From Lepeophtheirus salmonis (taxonomy: Eukaryota; Arthropoda; Copepoda; Siphonostomatoida; Caligidae), in assembly GCF_016086655.4 (NCBI RefSeq), contig NC_052132.2, positions 3,660,805-3,724,804 of the forward strand: a stretch of DNA of 64,000 nucleotides. The letters are read 5' to 3'. Under the pieces are notes generated by a model, which was not told the DNA's origin, did no database searches, and saw nothing but the letters and a program-made list of their open reading frames with translations. Made by a program: the position numbers and the translations under genes. Shown here in pieces: positions 9,741 to 22,723 of this stretch; within the stretch, counting starts at the first letter, position 1; each line of letters begins with the position of its first letter.

Positions 9741-9954
9741 AGACAATTGCAAAATATAGTGTTTAAACATAAAAAACTATCTTTTGAGTTGTCTCTTCTT
9801 GATAACATTAAAATTACGTTTCTCGTAATATAGTCATCCTTCCACTCGGTCCATTTAGATCAAAACACTTTGAATTTTAAACTTAAGCAATATATGTATC
9901 ATATATCTCTTTACAATATAGTTTCAACAAAATTAATATTATATATAGATATGT

Positions 9955-10454
9955 GTCTGAGTCAAAAAAGATTTCAAAAGAACTTAAAAAAAACACATTC
10001 AAAAAAGTTTTGCAAGAATGGCCTCTTTACCCTCACAAAGCTATTTCCATCCACTTTTATTGATAGGTTTCAGTCAGGTGTGAAGTCCTGAGATTCCTTA
10101 CATCGGCCCTCATGGACTTGAGGGAATTGCAGAGGCTGTTTTCTTTAACTCCTCTGGATTCAGTTTGCCCTTTTTGACAGATCCCTTCTTGCTTTTCAAA
10201 GTTTCAGACTTACTGGCAGCGTAGATGATGATCCTGGAGACGTCCAACTGCTTGGAGTGTACAAATGGAAATTTTTATATCATGTGAAGTTTAATATTGT
10301 CGACTTGTACGTAAGCTAGAAAGCTCAAATCTGTTAATTTTTGTAATTGATTGTTTATGCTTTAATATATCGAATTATGAATTAATTGAAATAACTCAAC
10401 CAGTTCTAATTATGGAATTAGTAAGTGCTCAGATTTCAATGGAGCACCTGGTAT
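9955..10454 (-). mobile_element. Tc1/mariner-like element, family A, 3'-truncated copy
   Basis: The right edge reads AGATTTCAATGGAGCACCTGGTAT, the inverted form of the family A terminus, and ends at 10454. On the minus strand the DNA next to it matches the other copies through the untranslated lead and the HTH region (KQLDVSRIIIYAASK-like). A further match to the copy at 58220-58480 extends to about 9955. The catalytic and C-terminal parts are missing. Confidence 0.65.
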
Positions 10455-12540
10455 TTCAAGTTTTGGATCCCTATTCTGTATTTTAGATTAAGAATTCACA
10501 GATTTAAAATATAAATTTTAAGATTAAATTTGGTCATCAATGTCGATGCTGTAAGTTTTATATATACTCGACTGTAAAGTGGAGTAGATAATGGTCAACC
10601 TATTGAATTTGGTTGTCCATTCTGTATTTTTTTAAATAAAGTCATTTTTTTTTCAAACCCTTCATTCATATTTTTGTAAAGTTCACATCTTAACAATCAA
10701 GTTTTCCGAGTGATCTCCTATTTTTTCTGCGTCTGATACTTTATAAAAAGACTTGAAACAGGGAATGGCATTATATGTATGCCCACTTTTTTAAGATATT
10801 AAATTTAATTAATAGAGACAATACGTCAACATACTCAAAATAATAATATAGATAGTTATGTATTTGTTGAAATTAAATAATTAATAAATTGATCAATGTG
10901 TCCTCTTCCTTCAAGGGGTTTCTCATAAAATAGATAAAACATTATTTATTCAAGAATTTATTTAATTAATATTATCTTGTCAGAGTTAATTTAAAAACAA
11001 ATAAACATATATATAAATGTACTTTTATTTCAAAGTGAAATATCTGAATGTATTTCAATTAATAAAAACATATATATATACATAGTATATAAGCGTTATA
11101 TTCAAAATCTTTTTGTTTTCATTTTTAATTTTTCAAAAACTTATGCATATTTCTTATGAAAAGAGCCACTTTTGAAATAAGAATTAAAACCTATTTAAAA
11201 GTAAAAAAAAAGTATAATAAATTTAAAACGAACAAAAAGTCATGTAATCATAACTCCTTCATTGATTTGAAAATTCTTCTCATCAATGTAACACAATTTT
11301 TGTGATATCATGTGAAAACTTTAACGAACTACATATTGTACAAACACCGCTATCCAACAACAAAAATGATTCAAAAACAATATATGCTCAGTTAAATAAA
11401 GTTTGATCTCCTGATTCCAAATGTTTTTAGAATCGATCTAAAATAATAAATAGATTTCTTAAGTTTAATCTTGGATCTGTGTTGATAGCTGGAGGAGTGC
11501 TATAGAAATTTTAACTTCACTTTTCTTTAAGTTATCAATGTGGAGGCATCTAAGCATCAACAAAAGGAATTTTTTATATTTAATACCAAAATTTCTGGAT
11601 AACGGGTCTTACTTATCAAGATAAGAAAGTGGAAGGATCCACCTCGATATCGACTTTTAAAGAGACGTAACTAACCTTATAATTTGCATCATAATAGAAG
11701 GAATCACAATTTTGGGGGCTCAAAGTTGATATTTTTAGTAAATAAAATCTACAAATATCCAATAAATCCAAAGAAAACTCCATCAAATGGCTTTAAAAAT
11801 TAAAAAGACTTTAACATCTTCATTGAATACTACTTGATGCAAATCATAGATAGTGCATTTAAATTTATTATTATAATTATAAATGATAAAACATAGTTCT
11901 TTAAGTTATTAGCGTGTTATAGAAATTTTAGACCTAATTAGTTTTTCAAAAAAATTTAAAATTAGCCTTTAAAATATATTCAGATAATATAACCAAGCGC
12001 TCACAAAAGCTTTGAACCTTAATAATAGAAAATAAATGTATAACTTTTTTTTGAGGGTCACAAGGCTTGCAGAGAAAAAATAACGTCACATTTATAATCA
12101 AGGGATCAAACTTGAATAAATAGAGACGTGATCTTCTTGTACTTTAAAAAAGTGTGATTTTCTTGGATACAGTAATTACAGACCTTTAATTGAATTTTTC
12201 AGTCCAAGCAAGATTCTTACACATTGGCTATAATCTTGTTAAAAAATCGTGGTTCATGCAATTTTCAAATGAGTTTTTCATTACTATGATGCTTTATCTG
12301 AAACTTTATACAAATAAGGATAGTCTGATTTATACCAGAAAAATAATTCTGGTTTTTGTTTCTTCTTCTGGAAAATCAAACTATTTATGATTTGTTTATT
12401 TTTTTCCCTTGTATATTTATATTTAATTAATTTAATAAGTTTATGTGCATCTATTTTAGATTTTAAATAATATTTTGTAGAATGGTTAATAGTTTCTTTA
12501 AAAATGGGGAGATTGGGAAAGAGTTAGTTGCTTATTTTTT
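10455..12540. other. AT-rich spacer or intron, nothing recognised
   Basis: Over 2 kb of AT-rich DNA with stops in all frames. I see no transposon protein, no exon with convincing splice sites and no RNA gene. Confidence 0.4.
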
Positions 12541-12687
12541 TTAAATTCGAGAACTTTTCTTTATTTTATATACTAATTATTTTTAATAACTATAGGGGGG
12601 AGGGAACTAGGGTACTGTTCTTTGCCCTAACTCTAATAAGAGATGTAGCAAAAAAATCCTTATTTTTCAATAAATGGCTTTAGTCAT

Positions 12688-13017
12688 GTGTATTTCTCAG
12701 TATATAAGTGCAATCGGTACATGCTAGATAGCGTTAGAAAGATTAGATTTCCTACACTTTTTAAACAGTTGTCTGATTGTTTGACTCTGTATTTGTTGAA
12801 TGTGCGTCAAAGACGGACATTCAACAAAAAGAAAATAAGCCGTATTTTACAGTTTTTCTTTGATAATGATGAAAATGCAATCCACCCGGATAAAAATATA
12901 AATAATGATTATGGTTTAAATACTATAATATCCAATTATGTACCATTTTGGTTTCGTGCCGTTCTTTTTTATGTCAATGATGCATATCACTCAGGAGGGA
13001 CATTTAAAAAAATGTGA
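12688..13017 (+). other. Unassigned 109-codon open frame
   Basis: Open from ATG at 12688 to TGA at 13015. The product would be basic, with segments such as VRQRRTFNKKKISRILQFFF and a DNDENAIHPDKN stretch. I recognise no family, and the composition (rich in F, N, K, Y) is what AT-rich DNA gives by chance. It may be a decayed transposon protein. No splice or promoter evidence supports it. Confidence 0.15.
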
Positions 13018-13229
13018 ATAAAATAACAGAAATGGTGGAATCCAATCATGATCTCAGACCAATTTTGAGTTTCAAGGAAATAAACTTTATTTATAAAAAA
13101 GTCAAATATATATTTATGTATAATATATATTTTTTTGATCCTCTACCTAATATAAATATAAACATAATTTATTTGATTCTACTAACATTACAGAATCGTA
13201 TCCAAATTTTAAACTTTTTTGCTCAATAA

Positions 13230-14355
13230 TTATTCATTTTTAAATGGGCTTTCAAAGATTTGTAGCAACTTAAAGGTGTTTATAATCAGTAATGCTTGTC
13301 GGTACATTAATTAGCTCACCCCTTTTTTCGGAGTTGGCTAACTGAAAAGTGTATTTTTTTTTTTGAGATATCATAATTATTATGTAATTCCTAAAGAGGG
13401 ATCTTCCTTTTCTACTAAATATAATTTCATACACAACAGGGTTGAACGGATTTGTGTATGGTCATAACAGATGAAAATTAAACTTGAAGATTTTTGCAGA
13501 GTTATAATTTTTCGACTCAAAGTAGAGTTGAGGATCAACATTGAAGTTTTTTTTGACTATTTCCTTGTTTCTCCCTCTTTTTCATTGCTATCTGCAATTG
13601 TCTCTCCTCAAAAAAACTTTATTCAAATGGTTAGGATTGCTATGTTGATTTGTGATTGATTTTTTTAACATGCACACGATTAGCATCACGTGATGTTATG
13701 TGTTTATGGGGCCTTTATAAAAAAGGTCTTTAAAAAATTTAAAGAAGAAATAAATTAAAATGATATATTATGCTAGCCAATCCTGGTTACAGCCTTGGCC
13801 CCTTATAAAGTATACAGTCTAAAAATTCAACCCGTTCCATTTACAATAAAACAATGCTCCATCGTATGTGATTGTCTAGAAATAGGGGAAAAATAAAAAG
13901 AGTCAACTTTTGACCATCTATTCGAGTTATTTATATGTGTGTAATAAAATTTCGAGATAAGTAGGTACGTTAATATTAGGATTTGAATAGGTTAGAGATA
14001 TTTGTTTTCAGCTGTATCTATAATTCAGAATTTGTAGGCATGACAAAATAAATTCTAGGAATAAAATATTTCATTTATATATCGATCTATCTAACTAACA
14101 TGAAAGAAAAAAAGGCCCCCTCCTGCCAAATAAACATAAAAACCAACAAAAAAGGAATTCTAATTAAAAATTAATGTTGTTTAATGAACTGATATCACAA
14201 TTTACTTTCATAATATTATACACATAAATTAAATGACCGTTTGTTCGTTATTTGCTCAACATAAATATATATCAAATTGTACATTTAGGTAATTGTAATG
14301 TTTGAAACTTTGATGTTCACTCACTCCTCCAGATAATCTTCTGTATATAATTATG
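13230..14355. other. Spacer, nothing recognised
   Basis: AT-rich DNA. A 62-codon open frame at 13471 has no recognisable features. Confidence 0.4.
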
Positions 14356-14357
14356 TA

Positions 14358-15109
14358 CAGGGTGAGTCAAACTAACTTCCTTTTTTCAAAGGTCAATAAA
14401 ATAAGCTGTGTCATTCAGAAAGGTTTTATTTTTTTTATATAATGAAAATAAAACTTTAAAGTTTTGTTTTAATTAGTTGTAAAGATCAAACAAGTTAAAT
14501 GTGATATATATATTGGTCTTCAAATCTGTCAGGCTTCTTGGGCGGTTGAAATAAATTTTGGATTTCAAGTAACCCCAGAAATAAAAATCACAGGGAGTTA
14601 AGTCCGGTGAACAGGCTGGCCACCCCTTCTTGAAATCAGGTGCCCTGGAAAGAGTTCTCGCAAAACATTAATTGAAGCCCTTGAAGTGTGCGGCGTTGCT
14701 CCGTCCTGCTGAAACCAAATATCCTCTAAGTCTAATTCTTCAATTTATGGGACAAATGAAATCAAATAACATCTGAATATAACGTTCTGAATTTATTGTA
14801 ACTGTGACCTCATTCTTTTCAAAAAACCAGGGGCCAATAACTCCAGCCGAGGATATTTCACACTAAACAGTTTCCTTTGGTGAATGCAACGGCCTTTGAT
14901 GTAATTCTTACGGATTGGTATCATACCAGTAGCGCATGTTTTGTCTATTGACACTTCCTGACGCATTGAAATGACAGAAATTAAAGGACTGCATTCGCAA
15001 GAAAACTGTACGCCTACCCCTTTGAAATGAGACCAGGCTCACTCCTCCACTTCAACTACACACCAAGTGCCACAAATGATAAAAAAGGCAGTTAATTTGA
15101 CTCGCCCTG
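14358..15109 (-). mobile_element. TIR element with Tc1/mariner-type transposase remnant
   Basis: The left terminus CAGGGTGAGTCAAACTAAC (from 14358) and the right terminus GTTAATTTGACTCGCCCTG (to 15109) are inverted copies over about 28 bases with few mismatches. TA stands just outside each end, the expected target duplication. On the minus strand, in fragments, it encodes a large part of a DDE catalytic domain. The element is about 750 bases, so the N-terminal DNA-binding part is mostly lost. It is the second-best preserved transposon end pair in the window. Confidence 0.85.
14500..14960 (-). pseudogene. DDE transposase remnant (DFFLWGYLKSK type)
   Basis: In order on the minus strand, with frame changes: HQRPLHSPKETV then CEISSAGVIGPWFFEKN (beta strands around the first catalytic region, preceded by a stop), TINSERYIQML, then DIWFQQDGATPHTSRASINV with the second catalytic Asp in QQDGA, and PACSPDLTPCDFYFWGYLKS with the third. 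This is the widespread arthropod transposase group whose signature is S-P-D-L-T-P-C-D-F-F-L-W-G-Y-L-K-S. At least one stop and two frameshifts break the gene. The enzyme would cut and insert DNA at TA. Confidence 0.8.
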
Positions 15110-15680
15110 TATTTAGGAGCGTGTTTTTTAACAGCCTTTTGATTGATTACAATAAATATCTTTGAAATAAATAAATGCATAATTTAGAATAAGTTGGATG
15201 TGAAAAAAACATTTATTTGACCTTATTCCATGCTTAGCATTATGTTTATGCCGAATTGAAATTAAATTGTTGATTTAATAATACATAATTTTGGGTTCAC
15301 TTCACATTGGTTGACGCATAGTTCAAACAAAACCCTACAGACTGAATTAATATTAATCTTTTATAGATGACTTTAAGCTTATAAAACATGACAATACATT
15401 GGATGTAATCATAAACGCAATTTTAATAAAAAATAGAGAAACTCCCTATATAATTGTTTACTTCTTAAATACTTACTGAACAATAATTCATAGAGATATG
15501 TGGTTACTAAATATGAACTATCAACTTATTATTCTTTAATTGTGAGAACAATTTTGGTTTGTTCAAGGCCAATTTGCTACGCTTCCAAAGTTTCATACGA
15601 ATAGTTTGTTGAAAGAATTTAATTATTATATTAAGGTTGGGATAATTATTAATGAGGTAAAGTGTGACAATAATCCGATT
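15110..15680. other. Spacer, nothing recognised
   Basis: AT-rich DNA between two transposase remnants; no gene or repeat recognised. Confidence 0.4.
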
Positions 15681-15689
15681 TAAGCTAAG

Positions 15690-16175
15690 TATGCCCGTTC
15701 TATTTGATTACTTCTTGGCCAGGAGAATCCAACTTGATAATACCCATCTCGTATAAGCCCTTGCCCCTATTGGGAACAATGTCAATGTGTTATCACATGT
15801 CTCTATTTCAGCCAAATTTGTACCTTCAAGTGCAATGACCATAGACAGGAACATGTGGTAGTCACTTGGTACAAGGTCTGGTGTTGATGATGTTTTTTTT
15901 GTCTTAAATTCACCAATACTGGTCGCTTCTTTTTGATCGCCATCTTAAAACCAACGAATTGATCAAAATAAAGGACATAATTGTGCATTCTGACATGGAT
16001 CGATTTTGTTTTGATTCAGCAGTGATTCGCAGATGGAAATTCTGTCCACGAGATTTTTTAGCGTAAGCTTGTGTGGCACGCAAACATCGAGTTTCTTTTT
16101 GTGTCCAGCGTTCTACAAATGGTAAGAAACGATTTTATGATCGATGTTCAGCTCTTGGAGGTGCTAAAAAGGTGG
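15690..16175 (-). pseudogene. Mariner transposase remnant (SETMAR/Mos-like lineage)
   Basis: On the minus strand the frame begins LQELNIDHKIVSYHL, then KLDVCVPHKLTLKNLVDRIS and ICESLLNQNKIDP. This is the linker and first helix of true mariner transposases, which read L-x-x-W-V-P-H-x-L-x-x-x-N...R. After a deletion of the catalytic core it resumes at SSTPDLVPSDYHMFLSM, the mariner D34D block (S-P-D-L-A-P-S-D-Y-H-L-F), and a decayed C-terminus. It differs from the Tc1-like remnants around it, so several lineages are present. Both ends are lost. Confidence 0.8.
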
Positions 16176-16179
16176 GAAA

Positions 16180-17535
16180 TACAAAAACTTACTTTTACCC
16201 CTATCTATTATATTTGTAGCAGACTAAAAATGTAATCCACATTCAATTTTGAGAAAAGTCATTGTAGAATGCTTTGTGTGTTGACGGGACTCATATATTA
16301 GATTTTCTAAAAGTGTTTCTCATCCAGTATATCACTTGTCTATTTAAGAACTCATTAATTTAAAATCTCTAAAGATGGATTCGCTGATGTGCTTATGCAT
16401 GGATTTAGATATTATATTCTCTTCCATTATGTTAGTATTATTTACCTTATACAGTATCTATGAAATAAAGTTTCATAATAAATACAAAAAAGGAAAAGAT
16501 TTCCATTCCCCATACATTTAGTGAACTTAGCTTAACACTTATCCCTTGACTTGAATAATAACTAAAATCCCTTTTAATATTTTCATTCTTTTCTTCACAC
16601 TTATAGCTTTACATATTCACCAGGGGCGTTGTTATATTTCATCATTTGTAGGGAAAGGGGGGGGGGATAGTTTAGCTCCAAAAAATATTAATAATGTAAT
16701 AAAATTAATAGAATAAATTGGTTTTAATATAGACAGTGTACAATAGACTTGTTCAAATTTTAGCTTTTTTTCAAAACTTTAAATATTTGACTTTTTCCCG
16801 TTTTCCATGATCTATAAAACAAAATATAACAGTCATTTGGATTTTGGAGCACGTCTATACCTGCTGCATGGGCCTTGCAAATTTATTGTTGGTGGCTCTA
16901 AAAAAGGGCAAGAAAATCCAAGAAACTGTGCTTCAATTTGTTTAAATGTGTTATTAACCCTTTATTTGTGCCCATGAGTGAGTAAAATTTTACCCCAGAT
17001 ATTAAAAAATGTTTTTTTTTTATATTTAAAAAAAAAAAAAAAAAGAAGAATGATGAAAACTCTTTCTTTATGCAGATATTTTTCTCATACGAATTATAAA
17101 TCCAATGTTTAATATGATTTGCTGCATTTTATGAGTGTCTTTTCTCATTTTGCATAAGTACGTGCATACAAGGGCATACCTATATATATATAATGTATGT
17201 AAATCTATACATATTCTCTCATATCCACATCTCCTGTCTTAAACACTTCAAGAATAAATTTTGGTATGAACTAGGGATGGAGCGATTAATCGGCAACAAA
17301 TAGGTATTTGATAAAATGCTGCTAATACAATTTTAAAAGAAAAAAAAATTCGTTCAGATTTCACAACCACAACAAAACTTTGATTTTAAAAAATGCTGAA
17401 GATTTACGACTTTATTGATAAATACTCATATAGGTATTGAGGGGGGGGCAAAACTTGAAGTAGTATACTAAATTACGAAAAATACCATTTTAATGGAATC
17501 AAGAGAAAGCAATTCAGTACAAATTTTGAAATGGT
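16180..17535. other. Spacer with low-complexity runs
   Basis: Includes a G-run (about 16657-16667) next to CAGGGGCGTTG at 16622, which resembles a hAT terminus without a partner, and a long A-run at 17029-17044. No gene seen. Confidence 0.4.
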
Positions 17536-17539
17536 TAAA

Positions 17540-17775
17540 TACTATATTTTACATTCAATATGTCCTCCTTCACAAACTATAAATCCTAGAAACGGTGGCG
17601 AACAGATTGGCAGATCTTGACGAAACAGGCCGTGTCCGGTGTACGACGCGGTCATGATGGGTGCTCAAATGAATCCAAATTTGGATGAGACATGTGGCCA
17701 ACAGTTTACTCTAAGACACCCTAAACTACAAAGCATAAGGGGTCGAGGTCAGGGCGGGAGGAAGAAAATTATTGT
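17540..17775 (-). pseudogene. Tc1/mariner transposase C-terminal fragment
   Basis: Read on the minus strand with two stops and a frameshift: PDLDPL (third catalytic Asp block, S-P-D-L-N-P-L-D), then GHMSHPNLDSFEHPS, then SCQSVRHRF-like sequence and FVCEGGHIE at the end. The segment T/M-S-H-P-N-x-D-S-L/F is characteristic of this transposase tail. The N-terminal two thirds are missing. Confidence 0.7.
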
Positions 17776-17779
17776 TTTA

Positions 17780-20050
17780 TTTTAAATTGGTTAAAATCGA
17801 CAATCTTTTAGTATTCAGATAGTATTTGAGAATTTTTTTATTCAAAGTACCTGAAAGTCTAAAATTAGATTTGTATTCTTTCAAAAACCAGCAAATTTAG
17901 TTTTATCAATTTTTTCAGTTTTAATAGACAATGTATTAAGCTGCAACTAATATCTAAAAAAAGTAGTGATAATCATGATTTTAATTATGAAATTTGGAAA
18001 GCAATTACAATTTATTTTCCTTCAAATTTCAGTGGTTATGATCGAATTGGATCCCTCATCATCTTACATAAAACTTTAATGTAAAACATTGATTTTATAA
18101 CATACTGAATCATAAATTGCATTCTTAATTATATTTTTGTCAAAATGTCACTTGCAAACTTCAAATATCTCAAAACTTAGGAAATCAAATGTTTTCATCT
18201 ATCATAAGTGGAAAAACCAATTAAAACTTATTTGTTCAAACTATCTTTTTTTTTGTCTTTGTACTGAAGTAATAATCAATTTGGTTAATAGCCATTATGT
18301 TCGTGCTCTTTTTCATATGCTTTTGAATGTTAGTTGAATTTTTATATATTCAAGAACTCTGTTTCACCGTCCTTAAAGATTTGAATAATGCTTATTTTGA
18401 GGATTTTTTATAGTTTTTTTTTCAAAATAGTTGTAAACCAGCAGCATGATAGTGAATGACCAACTAAAACTCGAATTAAAGTTTAAAGTTATACTTAAGA
18501 ATAATATTTTATAATAACTTTATCATTTTCTTGTTGCTGTTATATTCCTAATTGATGTCTTCCATGTCTTTTTATTTCAAAGACATTTTCGTGTCCAAAT
18601 ATATAAACTAATATGACTGTTTTATGGCATTGATAAAACTTTCCTCATTACTTTTCTCAGAGAATTGTCAGTAACTTTAAAAAAAAAAAAATTACGATTG
18701 GGTGGTCCAATTTCTAAGCAGCTGGTCAGATTAATACTAAGAACAACCTTGTTTCCTTCAGGGTTCCCTTCGTTCCTAACCAGTAATCCGTATTTATTTA
18801 AAATAAAAAAATAATTATATTTTTATTTGCTATATTTTTTTATATTCTAGCCCTTTTTAAAGTAAGATAAAGGCCAAAACTTATTAGTTGTCTATGGTTA
18901 TATTTTCTAATTGATTAAATTTGAAAAAAAGGAAAAAAAATGGAAAGGCTTAGTTCAATGAACGACGCACTCGAGATAAATTTTTCGCTTAAATTCAATG
19001 TGCTTAGGTTAGCACCCCGATCGTTCTTTTGAGAAGGAAATATACATTACGTGTATGACCTTCAAAGAAGATTCGTAGGTCAGATAGAGTAACTTTAATA
19101 CTATAATGTTTACTTATACTTAAACAGTTCCACAACATCAGACCAATTAAAGGAGCATAAAAAAATCAGCTGATTAAGTCACCGTGCTTTTCCATGAAAA
19201 GAGCACAAAAGTAGCGGAATAGATAGCTTGGAAACCCTTTATGTATACTCGTCAAGATCATGGGTTTAAAGTAATGTTATTTGTTGATTGTGTTTTTATG
19301 TGAGAGAAACAAAAAATATCATCTGTTTTATATCGATTTAAATATCTATAACTTAATCTATGAAAAATTCAACTGATAAATTTGATTCTCTTTTTTTCTA
19401 TCCCAATTACAAACATACATATACATATGTATGTACTGATGTGATTATATCTATAGAAAAACAGTAACTAAAAAATCATGTACAATTTCTGGAATCTGTC
19501 AAGAGTTGACAAATCTTTCAAATAAACTATTTTAACCCTCCTTTAGTTAACATAATTTTTTACGTTGTTAGTAAACTGGTGTTAAACCTTAAAATAATAC
19601 GAGAGGTTCATTCCATGTTATACAATTCAAACAAACTCGAAACTACGCTATTTAAATTATATTATTTCATTCATTTTAAGCTCTTAAATATCAATTAAGC
19701 TACTAAAAATACAAGCTTGAGATCACCACAAGGAAAAAAATACAATATTTATTTTTATTGATCTTAAAAAGATTCATTTGGACTATTAACAAAATATAAT
19801 TTCTTATAATTTCATTTTTAATAAATCTTTTAGAAAAAAATTAATTATTAAAAATTTTAGATATCAAAAATGTACTAATTCATTTTGATAAGTTAGATAA
19901 TTATAATAATGCTGATATGATATTAGTTACAACACATTTACAAGGCATTAATATCAATTTGGTGATTGCATGCCCCGGCAATTTCGTTATGATGTAGCTG
20001 TCTGATGGTGCCTCTTGTATTTCTGGCAGAAACGTCGTTTTATTAACAAA
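17780..20050. other. AT-rich spacer or intron
   Basis: No gene recognised. GGGTGGTCCAATTTC at 18699 resembles a lone family A terminus but has no transposase next to it. Confidence 0.35.
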
Positions 20051-20054
20051 CTTT

Positions 20055-20684
20055 AATGAATTTTTGTTAAGATGACAACTGCTCCAGATATAAAGAAGGT
20101 TTAATTGAGAGAGGAGAAGTGGCGTTGCCCTGTGGCGAGGATTTTTGTCCACATCAACATTGAGGTCTCAAATGTGACTGACATACCAATCAAGACAATG
20201 TAAAATACTTGTAAATCTCTTTTGGAGACTGATGATCCCAGATCTGTCATAAACCTCAAAAAAAATCGATCAAGAAAGCCCAGACAAGCGAATTCATTCA
20301 AAAAGAAAAGACCATGATAAATAATGACACATTCAAAAAAATTCCTGATAGTTGGGAACCAGAAAAGTAACCTAGAGAGCCTGTGGCTTTGAGGACATGA
20401 GATGAAATAGCTACATGCCGCATATTGTTAAGGTTTTCGGTGATAAAATCAAGGACCAGACACTACTAAAGGCTACAAAACTGCTCAACAGATTGAAGCA
20501 TCCGAGGGAGAGAGAGGAATGCTTCATGAGCGTCATGAAAAGGAATTTTCCAGGACCTGTCAATGTTCTTTGGCAGGTCTCAAATGAAAGTGAGGTCATT
20601 CCTCCTTTCATCTTCAAAGCTGGTCTGAGGCTCAACACGGACATCTATCTGCAGGTATATTTCGGGCCCAGATCCAGGCAGTGA
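20055..20684 (+). pseudogene. Tc1/mariner transposase remnant
   Basis: The open part at 20415-20684 contains LLNRLKHPRERE, matching the R-A-K-x-L-L-N-R-L-K-H-P segment before the catalytic domain. It continues with KRNFPGPVNVLWQVSNESEV and IPPFIFKAGLRLNTDIYLQV, matching the T-x-F-P-x-x-V-M-V-W/F-G-V-V-S-x-E-G-x-V-M-P-P-x-x-F-x-x-G-L-R-x-N-x-D-x-Y strand. The first catalytic block (F-S-D-E-K) between them is deleted. Upstream, 20055-20400 reads as a broken HTH and linker with many stops. The C-terminal third is absent. Sequence on the opposite strand here is a shadow. Confidence 0.7.
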
Positions 20685-20699
20685 TTGATATATAAAATA

Positions 20700-21250
20700 A
20701 GTTTTGTTTCCACATTTATATGCTATGTACAACTCAAACTAACTTTGAAGTCAATCCGCCGAGGAATTTGGCCTTAGTAACAATTAATCTAAATAAGATA
20801 GTAAATCCATATTGACCAAACCTGTATGAAAAACTGTAAAATTTACACATGATTTAAAGAAATATATTTTTAGAAGATAAAAAAGATGTTTTTTGTACTT
20901 AAGGATTTTTTGAGGAGCATGATACATTTTTTAAACAGATTTGAAGTATTGTTTATAAATAAATGGTAAAAAAACTGGTTGACCAACAAAGGTTTAAACA
21001 GGCAGAAAATGAGAGCAGTGTTAAGCACCACTTCCTTTTTTTAAAGCCCAAAAGGCATACATATATTTTTAAGTCTGACAAGAATACAAACATTACTAAT
21101 TTAATATAATACAATCCTTATAAATATTGGCACAAGGTAAAAAAAAAAGTAATAACATAAAAAACGACACTGAAAATCACGAAAATATGTAAAAAGCGTC
21201 GAGTATTTTCTTGATTACGCCTTCCAAATTTGTTGGAACGGGTTTCTTGT
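20700..21250. other. Spacer, nothing recognised
   Basis: AT-rich DNA between a transposase remnant and a LINE tail; no feature recognised. Confidence 0.4.
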
Positions 21251-21257
21251 TTCATCT

Positions 21258-21658
21258 GCAAGAATAAATTATCCTCTGCATTTTACTATTGATGTCCCCC
21301 AATTTAAAAGCCCTGAGAAGATTTCGATCATTGGCCACTACCCAATCAGTTTTTGACGTAGATACTTGTAGATTTTCTTGTATTTTACTTTATACATTTG
21401 TACTAAAGGTCTTACCGTATCACACTTGTAGAGAATGTGAACAGATGTTTCTATTTTCTCGCTACAGAATATGCAGTTGATACTCTCATCCTCATTATTC
21501 GTATAAACTGATGAGTTTGCGATTCTGTAGATGAGCCATTTTTGCTTAGATGAAGTAAAAGGGTTTTTAAACATTGAATTTGTATCACTGTCAAAACTCA
21601 GGAGACTTAGTTTGTCCAACCGTTTGGATACCAGTTTTTTCCTCTCAGGTTTCTCCAC
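21258..21658 (-). pseudogene. Non-LTR retrotransposon (LINE) ORF2 C-terminal fragment
   Basis: The minus-strand frame contains KQKWLIYRIANSSVYTN followed by CIFCSEKIETSVHILYKC. That is the C-x2-C...H-x4-C finger found at the end of many non-LTR reverse transcriptase proteins, with the preceding K-W-L-x-Y-R motif. After a frameshift the tail continues NDRNLLRAFKLGDINSKMQR to a stop. The RT and endonuclease domains are absent, as is usual for 5'-truncated LINE copies. The clade cannot be told from this much. Confidence 0.7.
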
Positions 21659-21659
21659 G

Positions 21660-22560
21660 ACCTAGTATTTCTGTTTTTATTCTTCTATTTTTAATTTACT
21701 GCAGAGCTATGAATAAAGAAAATTGGTGGTCCAAGGGTATCACTTTCCTTCTTTCTCTCAATTTAAAATTCAATAAATATACCCTGAAGCAATACACTAA
21801 AATATTTCCAATATTATAAGCGTCTGTAAGAAGGAGGAAGAGTCCATCATTTTTTTTTCTTAAGATGCGTTTAAATATATCAGAGGAAAGACTCTTTATA
21901 TGTATCCTGTCAATTTGTCAATATATATTATCTGTACATTTATATATATCACTAAATCGTTCAAGCCACAACCTTCTATTTGCCACTCAATTGGTTTTTT
22001 GGTCTTCACTGCTTGCATAAAATATATATGCAAAATATAATATGATTATTCTGGTAAAAAGCTTTATTATTGGATTTATTTGTATATTTGGCCTTTTTCT
22101 ATTTTTTATTTATTTGCATTTTCGGTTTTTCTTTTGCATTTTAATGGAGTATGGTTGACATGACAAGTTATTACTACTAAATTATAAATATTCCTTAAAA
22201 GAAATTTTATTTTTTTATAACCCTCGTTTCTCGCTCAAGGAAGACCTTTTTAGAGTTTATTTTAAGTCTATATGAGAGCATTCACATAATTATACATTAT
22301 GATTATTGATATATAATTATTAATTAATTAAACTATTTTATGAGTCCATTCTTTCATTTCAATCTAAAAAGGCTACATTTTAAACCAAAGCAAAATTCAA
22401 ATATTATAAGTTTATAGCCAGAAAGATAAATAATATAAAAGGAAAACTTTAAATTTAGTTTTAAAGACAAAAATATATTTTAAAAAACTTTATTAAATTC
22501 ACATATATGTATAACTGATTAAAATAAGATAAATACTAGGTCAATTATTATTACTTATCC
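21660..22560. other. Spacer, nothing recognised
   Basis: AT-rich DNA with no recognisable gene. The T-rich part near 21849-21860 is simple sequence. Confidence 0.4.
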
Positions 22561-22615
22561 ATTTTAATACATAAAGTGTTTTGTCAACAGTGGTAAAGGA
22601 TTACGCCACAAAAAC

Positions 22616-22723
22616 CTATTCTCTTGCCTTTTTTAGAACCCTTGCAAACGCTGATTGGGAATTTTTCATCTTCCTGGCCATGTCAGTAATTGAAAAATCC
22701 GACTTCAGACGGTTGGCAGACAT
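22616..22723 (-). pseudogene. Possible transposase HTH fragment (35 codons)
   Basis: A minus-strand frame MSANRLKSDFSITDMARKM continues KNSQSAFARVLKKARE-stop. The pattern S-I-x-D-M-A-R-K-x-x-x-S-Q-S-x-x-x-R-V looks like the helix-turn-helix at the start of Tc1-like transposases, which recognises the element ends. The similarity is short and the rest is absent, so the call is tentative. Confidence 0.4.

Noticed and set aside
18699..18713. Possible lone family A terminus (GGGTGGTCCAATTTC)
   Set aside because: Only about a dozen matching bases and no lead or transposase sequence next to it.
21574..21819. Plus-strand open frame over the LINE tail
   Set aside because: Largely antisense to the zinc-finger LINE fragment, which has a recognisable motif; it is a shadow.
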